DNA of 64,000 bases, from NCBI RefSeq assembly GCF_000803265.1, contig NW_014575403.1, forward strand, positions 1 to 64,000, given 5' to 3'. Under the pieces are notes generated by a model. The model had not been told where the DNA came from, made no database searches, and saw only the letters and a list, made by a program, of their open reading frames with translations. Made by a program: the position numbers and the translations under genes. The stretch is from Ordospora colligata OC4 (Eukaryota; Microsporidia; Ordosporidae). Positions 1 to 9,556 of the stretch are shown here, piece after piece (the stretch's first letter is position 1; every line of letters begins with the position of its first letter).

Positions 1-458
1 ATTCCCTTTCCAATATCCTTGTTGTAAAGAAAGTTGCTAGGCTTCAGGTCCCTGTGTATAATGTTGTTGCTGTGTACATGTTCTATTGCTATCAATAGAT
101 TGTACATGTACTTCTTGATGTCCATTATGCTTGCACTTGAGATGAACTCTCTGAAATCGATCGACTCGAAGTATGGTGACACAGCAACAACCTGATCTTC
201 CTGTCTGAAGCATCCTAGCAATCCCATGCAGTTTTTCTTTCCACCGAGTGTCTTCAAGAACGTCAACTCCTCAAGAATACGTGCTGGAGAGCTTGTCTTT
301 GTTATTGCCTTGATTGCAACATGTCTGCCTGACTCAGTGTCTAATGCCTTGTACACAACACTGAACGAGCCCTCCCCGACCTTTTCAATTGGCGTGTATT
401 TCTGTGCAATGAACATGATGTGCTTGATATCAGTAGCAGGGATCTGTTCGTATGTCAT
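1..458 (-). CDS. CDC7: CDC7-type protein kinase, 5' part only
   Basis: The N-terminal ~152 residues of a Ser/Thr kinase; the gene runs off the left edge of the window. Visible are the glycine loop (GEGSFS), the ATP lysine in HVAIKAI, and the catalytic loop HRDLKPSNFLYN. That last string, especially SNFLYN, is typical of the Cdc7 family, which phosphorylates the MCM helicase to fire replication origins. The start at 458 sits 4 nt behind a GGG run; an in-frame ATG at 494 would add 12 residues. The activation loop, the large Cdc7 kinase inserts and the C-terminus lie outside the window, so the family call is good but not certain. Confidence 0.8.
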   Translation of the reverse strand, partial: MTYEQIPATDIKHIMFIAQKYTPIEKVGEGSFSVVYKALDTESGRHVAIKAITKTSSPARILEELTFLKTLGGKKNCMGLLGCFRQEDQVVAVSPYFESIDFREFISSASIMDIKKYMYNLLIAIEHVHSNNIIHRDLKPSNFLYNKDIGKG

Positions 459-925
459 GCACCCTTTGCTGATTTTTGATTTAATCTTATACATTTATGC
501 ATATCACCTGGTGAATGAATGAGTGTATAAGAGGTGAATGAATGAACGAATATGGTGTAGTAATGAATTAAGTGGATGGATTAGAATAACATCATGTGAT
601 GAATGAATACGAGGTGAATATATCAAGTGGAATAGTAATGAGTGAATTGGAATAATATCATACCATAATATGTGATGAATAAATATGAAGTGAAATACTA
701 ACACGCGATAAATGAATGAATATGAAGTAAAGTGAAGTAAATGTATAAAGTAAAATAATATCATGTGATAAACCAGTACATTGCTGCATATATTGATTTG
801 TTTGTAATACACTTTCACATTACATTAATCTAATTCATTACATACTCATTGTTTAGCACATACCTATCAATGCCACTTTTTATCTTTACACATCCATACA
901 TAAATAATACAAAACTGCCCTTTCA
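459..925. other. Intergenic region with degenerate GAATGAATA-type repeats
   Basis: The gap between the divergently transcribed CDC7 and RPT3 genes. From about 510 to 775 the top strand is G/A/T-rich and built of imperfect copies of a TGATGAATGAATATGARGTG-like unit. From about 830 to 925 it turns A/T-rich and ends in the CCC that precedes the RPT3 start. No convincing ORF or RNA gene was seen. Confidence 0.6.
510..775. repeat. Degenerate short direct repeats
   Basis: Imperfect direct repeats share the cores TGAATGAATA and TGAAGTGAA. The spacing is irregular, so this is not a clean tandem array. Related sequence in the opposite orientation occurs near 5.1 kb and 35.6 kb. Confidence 0.5.
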
Positions 926-2092
926 ATGCATGCAGGCACTTTGCCAGATGGCACATTCATAAGGTACAAACAAATCGAAAGGAAGCTCATGATGCTTGAA
1001 ATCAGAGAGGCATATGTGCGCAAAGAAATAGAAACACTTAAGAGAGAAGAGAGTCACAGTAAGGATGAACTCAACAGAGTGAAGAGTGTGCCACTAATCA
1101 TGGGGCAGTTTCTGGAGCCAATTGATGCAAACACAGCAATAGTTGGCTCTACAGCAGGAAGCAACTTTGTTGTGAAGATTTTGTCAACTGTCGATAGGGA
1201 ATTGCTAAAGCCAAACACAACGGTTGCGTTACACAGGCATTCTAGTGCAATTGTAGATGTACTTCCTCCAGAGGTGGATAGCACGATTCCTGTGCTTGGA
1301 GATGAGGAAAAACCTGATGTGACATATGCAGATGTGGGAGGACTTGATGTGCAGAAGCAGGAGATCAGAGAGACAGTGGAACTTCCATTATTGCAGTTTG
1401 ATCTCTACAGACAGATAGGAATAGATCCACCGCAAGGTGTATTGCTGTACGGGCCGCCAGGTACAGGAAAGACAATGCTTGTGAAAGCGGTTGCGAATCA
1501 TACAAAAGCAACGTTTATCAGGGTGAATGGGTCTGAGTTTGTACAGAAATACCTTGGGGAGGGACCTAGGATGGTCAGAGATGTATTCAGACTTGCAAGG
1601 GAAAGAGCGCCATCAATAGTTTTTATTGATGAGGTTGATTCGATTGCAACAAAGAGGTTTGATGCATCGACATCTGCAGATCGGGAGGTGCAAAGAGTAC
1701 TGATTGAGCTACTGAACCAGATGGACGGGTTTGATCAGTCAACGAATGTGAAGGTGATAATGGCAACGAACAGGGCAGACACGATTGATCCAGCACTTCT
1801 AAGACCTGGACGACTTGACAGGAAGATAGAGTTTCCATATCCGGATAGAAGACAGAAAAGGCTTGTACTGAATGCAATTACATCGAAGATGAGTATTGGG
1901 GATGATGTTGATATTGAGAGTCTTGTGCATCGACCTGAGAGGATCAGCTGTGCAGACATAAACTCTGTGTGCCAGGAGGCAGGGATGCTTGCGGTACGTG
2001 GAAGCAGATATGTGGTGATGCAGAAGGACTTTGAGGAAGCATACTCGAAGGTTGTGGAGAGAGGAGAAGGACAACCTGCATTCTACAATTAA
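926..2092 (+). CDS. RPT3: 26S proteasome regulatory ATPase subunit Rpt3
   Basis: 388-residue AAA ATPase of the proteasome base ring, which unfolds ubiquitinated substrates and feeds them to the 20S core. Order: N-terminal coiled coil (~15-50), OB domain (~55-115), AAA domain with Walker A GPPGTGKT (176-183), Walker B FIDE (233-236) and arginine-finger region RPGRLDR (~293-299). The strings [18 protein letters not shown] and ATKRFDA are characteristic of Rpt3. The C-terminus FYN fits the hydrophobic-Tyr-x (HbYX) motif that docks Rpt3 into the 20S alpha ring. The N-terminus is shorter than in yeast. The ATG lies 4 nt after a CCC. Confidence 0.95.
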   Translation: MHAGTLPDGTFIRYKQIERKLMMLEIREAYVRKEIETLKREESHSKDELNRVKSVPLIMGQFLEPIDANTAIVGSTAGSNFVVKILSTVDRELLKPNTTVALHRHSSAIVDVLPPEVDSTIPVLGDEEKPDVTYADVGGLDVQKQEIRETVELPLLQFDLYRQIGIDPPQGVLLYGPPGTGKTMLVKAVANHTKATFIRVNGSEFVQKYLGEGPRMVRDVFRLARERAPSIVFIDEVDSIATKRFDASTSADREVQRVLIELLNQMDGFDQSTNVKVIMATNRADTIDPALLRPGRLDRKIEFPYPDRRQKRLVLNAITSKMSIGDDVDIESLVHRPERISCADINSVCQEAGMLAVRGSRYVVMQKDFEEAYSKVVERGEGQPAFYN

Positions 2093-2277
2093 TGTGTTTA
2101 TGCTTGTAAGACAGTACAAGCTTTGAATTGTTGCATATACAATGTGTAATAAGAATGTTGTGGATATCACTTGTGGATGCTTTTGCTAAACAGTCTAAGG
2201 CATGCATATAAATAAAAGAATTTATTGTGTTTTTAAATATGCAGAAAGCACAAATACTGAGTTGAAAAGAATAAATT

Positions 2278-2742
2278 TTATTCTTGTGATTCCAAAGATT
2301 CAATTGCTTCGCAAGTTTGCAATGGCTGTTCAATGTCAACTGTAGCATCTGCCTTAGAGGAATTTGGGCGTCTTTTGAAGAACGATGATGTGTAATTTCT
2401 GAATGCTTTAAACTTCTCAGAAATGAAACTTATTATTTTGGATTTGGTTCTTTTGCAGGATATAATTTGTTTTGAATTAATTTCTTCGATTTCATCTTGA
2501 GTATGAATCTGATCTACTTTATTCTCGTCATTTTCTACAATTTTATTATCCTTGACAACTTGCTCATCTTCTTGACATACCTGTAGCGTTGAATCTTTCT
2601 GGACAGGATTACATATAAACAACGAATCATCAACTGTGCCTTCGCATTCTTTCTCAATTACTACTTGACTTGCTATTGTCTTATAGCAAAGTAATAAAAT
2701 GATAAACACTTTCATATTTAATAAGTTTTGCATGGTCTCCAT
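2278..2742 (-). CDS. Small putative secreted protein, unrecognised
   Basis: 154 residues with no family I recognise. The N-terminus (MKVFIILLLCYKTIAS, residues 10-25) is a good signal peptide. The mature part is Glu/Asp/Lys-rich, with several Cys (32, 44, 56, ~96) and a central basic stretch near residues 97-128 containing FFKRRPNSS and one possible N-glycosylation site (NYT). No transmembrane helix follows the signal. An in-frame ATG at 2715 would start directly at the signal peptide. Unlike most neighbours, neither ATG has a CCC/GGG run close upstream. It lies tail-to-tail with RPT3 and upstream of VMA8. Confidence 0.6.
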   Translation of the reverse strand: METMQNLLNMKVFIILLLCYKTIASQVVIEKECEGTVDDSLFICNPVQKDSTLQVCQEDEQVVKDNKIVENDENKVDQIHTQDEIEEINSKQIISCKRTKSKIISFISEKFKAFRNYTSSFFKRRPNSSKADATVDIEQPLQTCEAIESLESQE

Positions 2743-2840
2743 TTTAAGATTTATTTTATAATGACAGATTTGGTATTACTATATTCGTCCACATTATAAT
2801 CTGTGTCAAATATTCATCGAGTGATATAAAAAGACTGTTA

Positions 2841-3470
2841 TTAATCCATGCTTTTGCTTTTCAAGTTCTGTATCTTCTTGAGTCTGAAGAAATCTTCACG
2901 ATCCTGCTCATCAAGCTCGGAGTTTATGTAACTTATTGTACTTTCCAATCTTGGCACGATGCTGAACTCCAATGCATTAACCCGTCGGTTTGTGCTCATC
3001 AATACATAATCCAGGATTTTAAACGAATTCTTTAGCGCACATAAGTCAACCAGCATTTCAAGTACTTCTATGAAACTTGCTCTGCATTCGTTCAACGACT
3101 GACCACTTCTGTCAAGAAATAAAATCGGATTGATATTTTCCTTCTGAAGGTCAAACAAGGGAAGACTCACTCCAGAAACCTGCTCAACTTTAGTCACTAC
3201 AGAAAGGCTTTGCTTCTGGCATTCATGTATGAACATTTTGAGGTTGGCTCCCAGAAACTCTGCTTCTGTAAGCTTGAAAAACGCATCTCTGATCTTCTGA
3301 TTTATTTGTGATTCCTTTTCTCTATATTCCTCCTCTATTGCCTTATACCTTGTTTTCAATGCATCACTTTTTCTTTTAAGCAGAGAATATCCTCGTTCTG
3401 CACTCTTGTGCTTGATTTCCATCGTTCTTAAGTTCATCCTTGTTGGAAATACTGCAATTCTTTGGCTCAT
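2841..3470 (-). CDS. VMA8: V-type H+-ATPase subunit D
   Basis: 209 residues. This is the central rotor stalk of the vacuolar proton pump, which couples ATP hydrolysis in the V1 head to proton movement through Vo. The N-terminal signature VFPTRMNL followed by an AERGYSLLKRKSDAL segment is diagnostic of subunit D. Long helices at both ends form the coiled-coil shaft and the middle is the small globular region. Length is close to that of other eukaryotes. The start ATG has a CCC 13 nt upstream. Confidence 0.9.
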   Translation of the reverse strand: MSQRIAVFPTRMNLRTMEIKHKSAERGYSLLKRKSDALKTRYKAIEEEYREKESQINQKIRDAFFKLTEAEFLGANLKMFIHECQKQSLSVVTKVEQVSGVSLPLFDLQKENINPILFLDRSGQSLNECRASFIEVLEMLVDLCALKNSFKILDYVLMSTNRRVNALEFSIVPRLESTISYINSELDEQDREDFFRLKKIQNLKSKSMD

Positions 3471-3581
3471 TGTTTGTGGTGGGCATGCCTCTTACATCAA
3501 ATACACAGTAGAACATATGTTTAGAAATGTATTTAATCTGATACACAACAAGATGTGTCATTGTTCATCACGTTATAGTAA

Positions 3582-4751
3582 CTATTTACCGATAACTATG
3601 TCTCCACTAAATACGCGGTCCATGTCGTATATAACTCGTTCATCCCTAATGCTTGGCTGAATAAATCTCGGAACTCGGTCATCGTCTGTCCCATCAAGCA
3701 TTTCTAACATAAAGCAATCAACTCTATCAAGGAATTCTTTAAATTCTTCTATAGATTTATCAATCTTCTTGATTTCATCCTCATGCTTGTTGTTGAAATG
3801 ATTAAATATGAATGTCTCTTCTTTAAATCCTTTCCCACAATATTCGCATTTGTAGTGATTTTCTTCTACCATGGTTATCATCTTATTAATTTCTTCTTCC
3901 TTTGTAGTTATCTTGATATCTCCAAGTCCTTGGTATTCTAAAAGAAACTCTCTTCGTCGAATTGAAGCTTCTGTAGACTTGTGATTTCTACATCCCATCA
4001 TCATCTCAAGAGGATCGTCATATTGGTGTGCACATGTGTAGCAATAAAGAAAAACATCTTTGAGTGCATTGCAGAAAAAGACAGCTGCATTTTCATGTAT
4101 AGTGTTTCCTTGAGTTTGAATGTTTGTTGTATATCTTTTGAGAATTTCTTCCTCATCAACTTTGAAAATCTTGCATAATGAGCTGAACATTGATTTAGCA
4201 GAGCCATAATCGGTATCTTTGCATGAAATAACAGGTTCTTCAACATCGGAAACATCAAATATTTCAAACCGAATATTCGGATGTGCTTCCAAAGCAGACT
4301 TCATAAGTTCTATTGATCCATGAATATCAGATCCCTTCTTCAGTATAATATAGCACATCCTTGATAATCTGTTCTGGCATGTTTGTTGCTGAATCCAAAG
4401 TCTTTCGATGCTCAAGCATTTCGAAGGCAATGAATGCAGAATTGTACCTGGAAGATCTTCGTCCATACCTTTAACTATTATGCACACATCAGGCTTTGTA
4501 AAAGTGTGTATATTGAATATAGATTTTTTTCTTTCGTCATAGAAAGAATCTAAGTATCTGTAGACAAACCATTCCTTTGTAATATTTATATCGAAGACTT
4601 CTGGAACGCGTCTTCTGTAGTAATTTGCTCGATAATCATCGTATGACTGTGTTGGCAAAAGAGTAGCAAGTTCCTTTCTTGTAACTAGTTTTGGCTGCTT
4701 CAATAAGAAAAATATGTCGACCTTGTCAACAAGCATGTCTTTTGGATTCAT
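3582..4751 (-). CDS. ARS2/SERRATE/Pir2 family zinc-finger protein
   Basis: 389 residues. In other eukaryotes ARS2 bridges the nuclear cap-binding complex to RNA processing and decay. Two parts match: an N-terminal segment around residues 42-75 (RRVPEVFDINITKEWFVYRY) resembling the DUF3546 region, and a C-terminal C2H2 finger near 300-325 (CEYCGKGFKEETFIFNHFNNKH), where ARS2 proteins carry a similar finger followed by a Lys/Glu helix. It is about half the length of animal ARS2 and lacks the RS-rich arms. The start has a CCC 8 nt upstream. A divergent zinc-finger protein of another family is possible. Confidence 0.65.
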   Translation of the reverse strand: MNPKDMLVDKVDIFFLLKQPKLVTRKELATLLPTQSYDDYRANYYRRRVPEVFDINITKEWFVYRYLDSFYDERKKSIFNIHTFTKPDVCIIVKGMDEDLPGTILHSLPSKCLSIERLWIQQQTCQNRLSRMCYIILKKGSDIHGSIELMKSALEAHPNIRFEIFDVSDVEEPVISCKDTDYGSAKSMFSSLCKIFKVDEEEILKRYTTNIQTQGNTIHENAAVFFCNALKDVFLYCYTCAHQYDDPLEMMMGCRNHKSTEASIRRREFLLEYQGLGDIKITTKEEEINKMITMVEENHYKCEYCGKGFKEETFIFNHFNNKHEDEIKKIDKSIEEFKEFLDRVDCFMLEMLDGTDDDRVPRFIQPSIRDERVIYDMDRVFSGDIVIGK

Positions 4752-4866
4752 CTGTGAGGGATTCCATTGCGATTACAACTAAGTATTTATTGAAAATGTT
4801 ATTTTTATATGTGTAGTGTAATTCAGTGATTCAGGTAGCTCATGGGTGATGCGGAGCAAAAGAGTA

Positions 4867-4939
4867 CGCCTCTGGAGAGACTCGAACTCTCGACCTTTCG
4901 GTTAACAGCCGAACGCGTTAACCACTGCGCTACAGAGGC
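4867..4939 (-). tRNA. tRNA-Asn (GTT)
   Basis: Full cloverleaf on the minus strand: 7-bp acceptor GCCTCTG/CAGAGGC, D-arm GCGCAGTGGTTAACGC, anticodon loop CTGTTAA with GTT, T-loop GTTCGAGTC, discriminator G. There is no intron and CCA is not encoded. A TTTT run about 9 nt past the 3' end can act as the Pol III terminator. Confidence 0.95.
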
Positions 4940-5336
4940 TCATCCAAAAAGTATCGGTCAAAATACCTAACACTTTCAATAATCTTTATTCATGATATTT
5001 TACTACACACTTCACATCATCTTATATTACATAGATAATCAATTAGTTGTTTTATGTATAACAGATTCTTATTCACATTATGAACTAATTTACTCATTCA
5101 TACCATAGGATATTTATTCATTCACATTATGTGTTAGATAACACCATACACCTTATAAATAATCTTCCACTTGTACACATAATCTTTGTATACTTGTACA
5201 TTAACAGAAACCAATTCACTTATTCCACTCTCAATCCATATCTTGCATACATCATACAACATCTACAAATACTCCCAATCCATATCTTATCTTACATTAT
5301 GTTCATCTACAAAAATTATCACTCGCTATTGCCCCA
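4940..5336. other. AT-rich intergenic region
   Basis: About 400 bp between divergent tRNA-Asn and the uL23 gene. It is A/T/C-rich with scattered TTCATTCACATTATG-like pieces near 5095-5130 that resemble the intergenic repeat at 0.5 kb in reverse orientation. It ends in GCCCC directly before the uL23 ATG. I see no gene in it. Confidence 0.5.
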
Positions 5337-5651
5337 ATGGATACCCTTGAGAAAACCTCTAGAACTACCAGGCTAGTCCCAAAGATCGCATCAAACAGTC
5401 CGCATGACATCGTACTGTATGCAATATCAACAGAAAAAGCCGCACGATGTATGGAACAGTTCAACACGATGGTCTTCTACGTCAAGAAGACATCAACTAA
5501 ACCAGAAATAAAACAGGCAATCGCTGAACTGTACTCTGCAAAAATCAAAAAGGTCAACACACTCATAAACAAGCATGGCAAGAAAGCATACGTCAGGTTT
5601 GCAGAGGATGGTGTTGCACTCCAGATAGCATCAAACATTGGCATAATCTGA
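5337..5651 (+). CDS. RPL25: 60S ribosomal protein uL23 (L23a/L25)
   Basis: 104 residues of the large-subunit protein beside the peptide exit tunnel, where SRP and nascent-chain factors dock. Recognised from the core containing DIVLYAISTEKAARCMEQFNT, then TKPEIKQAI and the C-terminal KKAYVRFAEDGVALQIASNIGII. The long basic N-terminal import extension of yeast and animal L25/L23a is missing, so the protein begins almost at the globular fold. The ATG is immediately preceded by GCCCCA, one of the clearest start motifs in the window. Confidence 0.93.
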   Translation: MDTLEKTSRTTRLVPKIASNSPHDIVLYAISTEKAARCMEQFNTMVFYVKKTSTKPEIKQAIAELYSAKIKKVNTLINKHGKKAYVRFAEDGVALQIASNIGII

Positions 5652-5788
5652 ATAAAATTATTTCGCTTTCAATATAAATCTTTTTTATCTTATTGAAGCT
5701 TACCAAGCTCAACTATTTAAACAACACATGTAAGTAAAAACACTAAAAATTTATATGTCACTTCTAAACAGGAACGTACATAATAAAG

Positions 5789-7063
5789 TTATGACATAAG
5801 ACTATTCACAATATCATCAGAACTTATCTTTGCCAAATCTGCATTCGATTGCCCCATTCCTAAAAATAAAACAGGTGCATTCGAAGTAAAGGTCATATCC
5901 AGTATCTGCCCAATCTTATCATCCACCGTATCAACCTTGGTAAGCAGGATACTGTTGATTTCCATGGACTCGTCTGCATCATGAACAGCTCTGTTGAACT
6001 CCTTCACATGATCAAGACTATCAGATCCAACCAATGCCTCACCTACATAAATAACATGGTTGGGTTTGTTAATTCTCATAAGCTTTGTCAATGAAGCCAT
6101 TAGATTCTTCTTGTTATGCATTCTGCCAGCTGTATCAATCAGTATAACATCATAACCTTCATGCTGAGCTTCTTGTACCGCACATCTTGCAACAGACGCA
6201 TCATCCTTACCATACCCTTTTTCATAAAATCCTACTGAATGTCCTCCCATTCTAAATCTCTCCACATGTGTTTTTAACTGTTCAATTGCACCTGCTCTGA
6301 ATGTATCACAGGCTGCAATATAAACCTTTAATCCATTCTGCAATAGCCAATAACATATCTTCGCAAGCGATGTGCTTTTCCCAACTCCATTCACTCCAAC
6401 AAAGCATATAGAAAACACACCCTTGTGACTTTTTATTCCACTTAGCATCCTGTCATGATCTACAGATGGAATCAACTTGCCTAAAACCTCTGCAAGTTTA
6501 TTCTTGAATGTTTCTTCAGAAACATACTCTAAACCATCCTCGTTCAGCTCAAGCATTACACTTTCAACTAATGTATTTGTAATTTGGTAGCTCACATTCT
6601 TTCCTATTAAATGCGTTCTCATCTTATCTTTCAACTCATCCACCTTTATTTGGTTCTTGAATAATCCAAAAGCCTTCCTGATTGCTGTCTTCTTAAAACT
6701 GTCAACAAAGGATCCCACAACACTCGATGTTTCGGAATAGTTAAGTTCATCTTCTTTCTCTACATCCTCACACTTTCCTTCTCTATCAATCTTCTTTTGA
6801 TATTTAAGATTCAGTGCGCTTGGCTTCTCATTATTAATTCCAAGATATGCTTTGATCTTTTCTTCAAGACTAGCTTCCTTAGAAACACTCAGATACACTG
6901 TTGGTCCTTTTATCTCATACTCCATCAGTTGGTCTTTGACTTTTCTCAATCCACCAAGTTTTGAAATGTCCAGCGAAATTATCATCTGGTTCAAGTTATC
7001 AGGTCTGTTTCCTTCTTCATGTACAAGCAGGCCCTTCTTGCTAAACACACAAAAGTATCCCAT
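5789..7063 (-). CDS. SRP101: Signal recognition particle receptor alpha subunit
   Basis: 424 residues. This GTPase on the ER membrane receives SRP-ribosome complexes for co-translational secretion. N-terminal longin-like SRX region (~1-75, binds the beta subunit), Lys/Glu-rich linker, then the NG GTPase: G1 GVNGVGKST (223-231), DTFRAGA, DTAGR (310-314) and TKVD (375-378). Shorter than yeast SRP101 because the linker is reduced. The start follows AGCCCTTGA directly. It is one of three consecutive minus-strand genes (5.8-9.0 kb). Confidence 0.95.
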   Translation of the reverse strand: MGYFCVFSKKGLLVHEEGNRPDNLNQMIISLDISKLGGLRKVKDQLMEYEIKGPTVYLSVSKEASLEEKIKAYLGINNEKPSALNLKYQKKIDREGKCEDVEKEDELNYSETSSVVGSFVDSFKKTAIRKAFGLFKNQIKVDELKDKMRTHLIGKNVSYQITNTLVESVMLELNEDGLEYVSEETFKNKLAEVLGKLIPSVDHDRMLSGIKSHKGVFSICFVGVNGVGKSTSLAKICYWLLQNGLKVYIAACDTFRAGAIEQLKTHVERFRMGGHSVGFYEKGYGKDDASVARCAVQEAQHEGYDVILIDTAGRMHNKKNLMASLTKLMRINKPNHVIYVGEALVGSDSLDHVKEFNRAVHDADESMEINSILLTKVDTVDDKIGQILDMTFTSNAPVLFLGMGQSNADLAKISSDDIVNSLMS

Positions 7064-7139
7064 TCAAGGGCTTGAGCTGCACAGGTTTATGTTAAAACTT
7101 TCAACAAATACATATACTTGATGAATGAATCCATAGCAT

Positions 7140-7757
7140 TTACTCGCAATTATCTTTCTCAACCATCAATATGAATCCATTGGACTCAAAGAATCCATGC
7201 TCTACCACTCCACAAATATTTTTACATGAATCTATAAATTCCTTATCATACTCAACATCAACAATACAGTTTCCAAGTTCAGTCATGACAGGTCCTATCT
7301 TTCGGCTATCCTCTCTTAAAATATATCCCAATCCTCTTTTACTAATGATAGAAAGAATCCTCGGGAGAGACATCGGAATAACCTCAATCGGAACAAAACA
7401 TCCATCAAATGTCTGTCTATATTTATACGACTGGGCTATTATCACCGTTTGTTTAGATGCTGAGCAAATGATCTTTTCTTTAGTTAATGCGCCACCAAGT
7501 CCCTTTATCAAATTTGCATTGCTATCAAAGTAATCTGTGCCATCTATGTACAGATCAATCTGCTCATGCACCAATGCCGTAGAAATTGTGAGTCCATTCT
7601 TGCTTAACTGCAATGTCGTGGAAATACTAGAAGGAACATAAACTGCTGTGTTAGGCAGTATATTTATATACTTTGATATTGTTGTGCCAGTCCCAATGCC
7701 TATTACCTTCTTGCCTTGGATAAACTTGAGAATCTTTGTATCCATACTATTCTCCAT
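7140..7757 (-). CDS. RKI1: Ribose-5-phosphate isomerase A
   Basis: 205 residues. Interconverts ribose-5-phosphate and ribulose-5-phosphate in the pentose phosphate pathway, giving the ribose for nucleotide synthesis. RpiA features: phosphate-binding loop GIGTGTT (20-26), active-site IDGTD with D72 and D75 (DGADE in most homologues), and KGLGGALTKEK with K85 and E94. The frame is open upstream to 7808 (17 more residues), but the ATG at 7757 is 5 nt behind a GGG and gives a normal RpiA N-terminus. Confidence 0.92.
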   Translation of the reverse strand: MENSMDTKILKFIQGKKVIGIGTGTTISKYINILPNTAVYVPSSISTTLQLSKNGLTISTALVHEQIDLYIDGTDYFDSNANLIKGLGGALTKEKIICSASKQTVIIAQSYKYRQTFDGCFVPIEVIPMSLPRILSIISKRGLGYILREDSRKIGPVMTELGNCIVDVEYDKEFIDSCKNICGVVEHGFFESNGFILMVEKDNCE

Positions 7758-7926
7758 ATCACCCATGCATCTCAGGCAACAAATAGCTAAAAAGGAGAAA
7801 ACCTCCAATTACATTGCACCAAGAATACATCATATACATTAACATCTATGCTTTTTATAGGCAAATATATACAAAGACTAGTCAATAGATTAAATCCTCT
7901 ACATTACATCACAAACACACGTTTAT

Positions 7927-9033
7927 TTACTTAACAAACCTTTTTATCCTGCGAATGACATCATCTCCTTCAGTAATCATACTAGAAACATCCACGCTGC
8001 TACGCTCCTTCATCTCAATCACTCTGTCAACCCTATCTATTCGGCTCCACAATCTTTCTTCAACTATGAATTCCCCCAAATCGTTCTCAACATATTCTAC
8101 GCCCAATCCAAAAGTCTCTGCCATCCTTTCAATATGCATCGATCGATAGCTTTCAAGTACCTGCTCATATACCCTTAACTTCATCTCGCGGCAAAACATG
8201 TTCACATACTTTCCAACAAACACATCATCGCTTATAACTGTGCAGAATGTACACAACTCCTTCATGAAGTTCGAATAATGGCATTCATGCAGCGATCTGA
8301 TAATTCTCATGCCTTCTTCCTCATTATTTCCAACAACATCTGCATTCTGTAGAATCCGTTTTAAAAGATCAGGGCGTTCAAAAGTTAATGCTCCGCAGAA
8401 AATCACGTATCTTACTGCACGCCAGTAATCCATAGCCTCACCAGCATCATAAGATGGCAACGAATCACTCAGCATCACTCCCGCCTCATCAAACTTTCCA
8501 CGCATCAAGCAAAGCAATCCGTTGTACACTTTGAATCTGTTTCTTCTATCCCAATCACATCCCCTCTCACATGCATCCATCGCCTCTGCTGCACTCTCTT
8601 CAATTACTTTTTTACTTCCCATGATCACTCCCATCCGAATCCTACACAAAAACACATCCATTCGGAGCGACAATGACACATCATCTCGCATTATCTTTGT
8701 AGTCCATTCAACCCCTTTCTTCATATCCATCGTCTGGCAGTAGAATTCTGCAATTCTACGATCTATCTCCTTGATATGGCTTTCATTCTCTACATCCTTT
8801 TGCCTTTCACTCTCAATCTCTGCAATCCTTGCTTCCTTCATCTGTTTCAAAGATTCTAGGCACTGTTTGCTTGGATTTACAATTCCCTTTTCTGCAAGAT
8901 GTACATAAAGATCATACATGCACTTGTCTGTCATTTCCTTCTCGAGTAGTTCACGTGCCCCTTCCTTGCCGATCTTTGTCTTATGTATCAGGTCATGTAT
9001 AAACAACCTTGGCTCTCTGAAATCAAAGTCCAT
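7927..9033 (-). CDS. RPN7: 26S proteasome non-ATPase subunit Rpn7
   Basis: 368 residues of the proteasome lid. Helical repeats lead into a C-terminal PCI domain (~200-330). The string CDWDRRNRFKVYNGL is a strong Rpn7/PSMD6 match, and the C-terminal winged-helix region ends in a basic helix. The frame is open for 30 residues upstream, including a hydrophobic stretch that is probably not translated: the ATG at 9033 is directly preceded by CCC and gives MDFDFREPRLFIHDL, a standard Rpn7 start. Partners RPT3, RPN10 and alpha1 also occur in this window. Confidence 0.9.
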   Translation of the reverse strand: MDFDFREPRLFIHDLIHKTKIGKEGARELLEKEMTDKCMYDLYVHLAEKGIVNPSKQCLESLKQMKEARIAEIESERQKDVENESHIKEIDRRIAEFYCQTMDMKKGVEWTTKIMRDDVSLSLRMDVFLCRIRMGVIMGSKKVIEESAAEAMDACERGCDWDRRNRFKVYNGLLCLMRGKFDEAGVMLSDSLPSYDAGEAMDYWRAVRYVIFCGALTFERPDLLKRILQNADVVGNNEEEGMRIIRSLHECHYSNFMKELCTFCTVISDDVFVGKYVNMFCREMKLRVYEQVLESYRSMHIERMAETFGLGVEYVENDLGEFIVEERLWSRIDRVDRVIEMKERSSVDVSSMITEGDDVIRRIKRFVK

Positions 9034-9148
9034 GGGTATTGTGTATACCTTTGTTTTATGCTCCACACAGTAACACATGTTAGTAGTTAACAATATATAA
9101 GCCTTAAATAATATGCGATTCATAATTACTCATTCTGACAAAACAGAA

Positions 9149-9221
9149 TGCTTTTGTCCGGGATCGAACCGGAGACCTCATCCGTGTGAAGGATGCGTGA
9201 TAACCACTACACTACAAAAGC
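9149..9221 (-). tRNA. tRNA-Val (CAC)
   Basis: Minus-strand cloverleaf: acceptor GCTTTTG/CAAAAGC, D-arm GTGTAGTGGTTATCAC, anticodon stem CATCC/GGATG with loop TTCACAC (anticodon CAC), T-arm with GGTTCGATCCC, discriminator A. It is intronless and a TTTT lies just downstream. CAC reads only GTG codons, so other Val isoacceptors must lie elsewhere. Confidence 0.95.
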
Positions 9222-9556
9222 CCATTTAAAATGGGCTTCATCACCATCAACAAAAATGACACGAATGCTCTTCTAATATATCTTTGTGTTATCACTTCTA
9301 TTGCATTAATGTTTTACATTGTCTTATTCCATTGCTTTCATTTCATTTTTTCTTTATTATCTTTCACATTTATTTATTTATTGTATCCAGTTCACTTCAC
9401 TTCACTTATCTTTACTCGCATCACCTCTATTGTATTCAGCTCACTTATCTTCAAATACATTACACTATCATCATCTCTTCAATTACACTATCATTTATTC
9501 ACCATACAATCAAATCCATTCGTCATCCATCAATATCAAACCCAGCCCATCCCTGC
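9222..9556. other. Pyrimidine-rich intergenic region
   Basis: The stretch between tRNA-Val and PRP31 is strongly T/C-rich on the top strand (long TTCATTTCATTTTTTC and TTCACTTCACTTCACTTATC tracts). It holds overlapping open frames only because of that composition. It ends in CCCAGCCCATCCCTGC before the PRP31 start. No gene supported. Confidence 0.5.

Noticed and set aside
504..818. 104-residue open frame on the minus strand
   Set aside because: It is made of His/Ile/Phe/Ser-rich repeats from the degenerate intergenic repeat, not a protein.
5131..5376. 81-residue plus-strand frame overlapping the uL23 start
   Set aside because: It lies in AT-rich spacer and runs into uL23 in the wrong frame.
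9034..9123. Hydrophobic N-terminal extension of RPN7 resembling a signal peptide
   Set aside because: Rpn7 is cytosolic and nuclear; the ATG at 9033 directly follows CCC and matches the usual Rpn7 start.
9284..9556. N-terminal extension of the PRP31 frame, about 90 residues with hydrophobic stretches
   Set aside because: The extension is low-complexity pyrimidine-rich intergenic DNA; the CCC motif and homology begin at the ATG at 9557.
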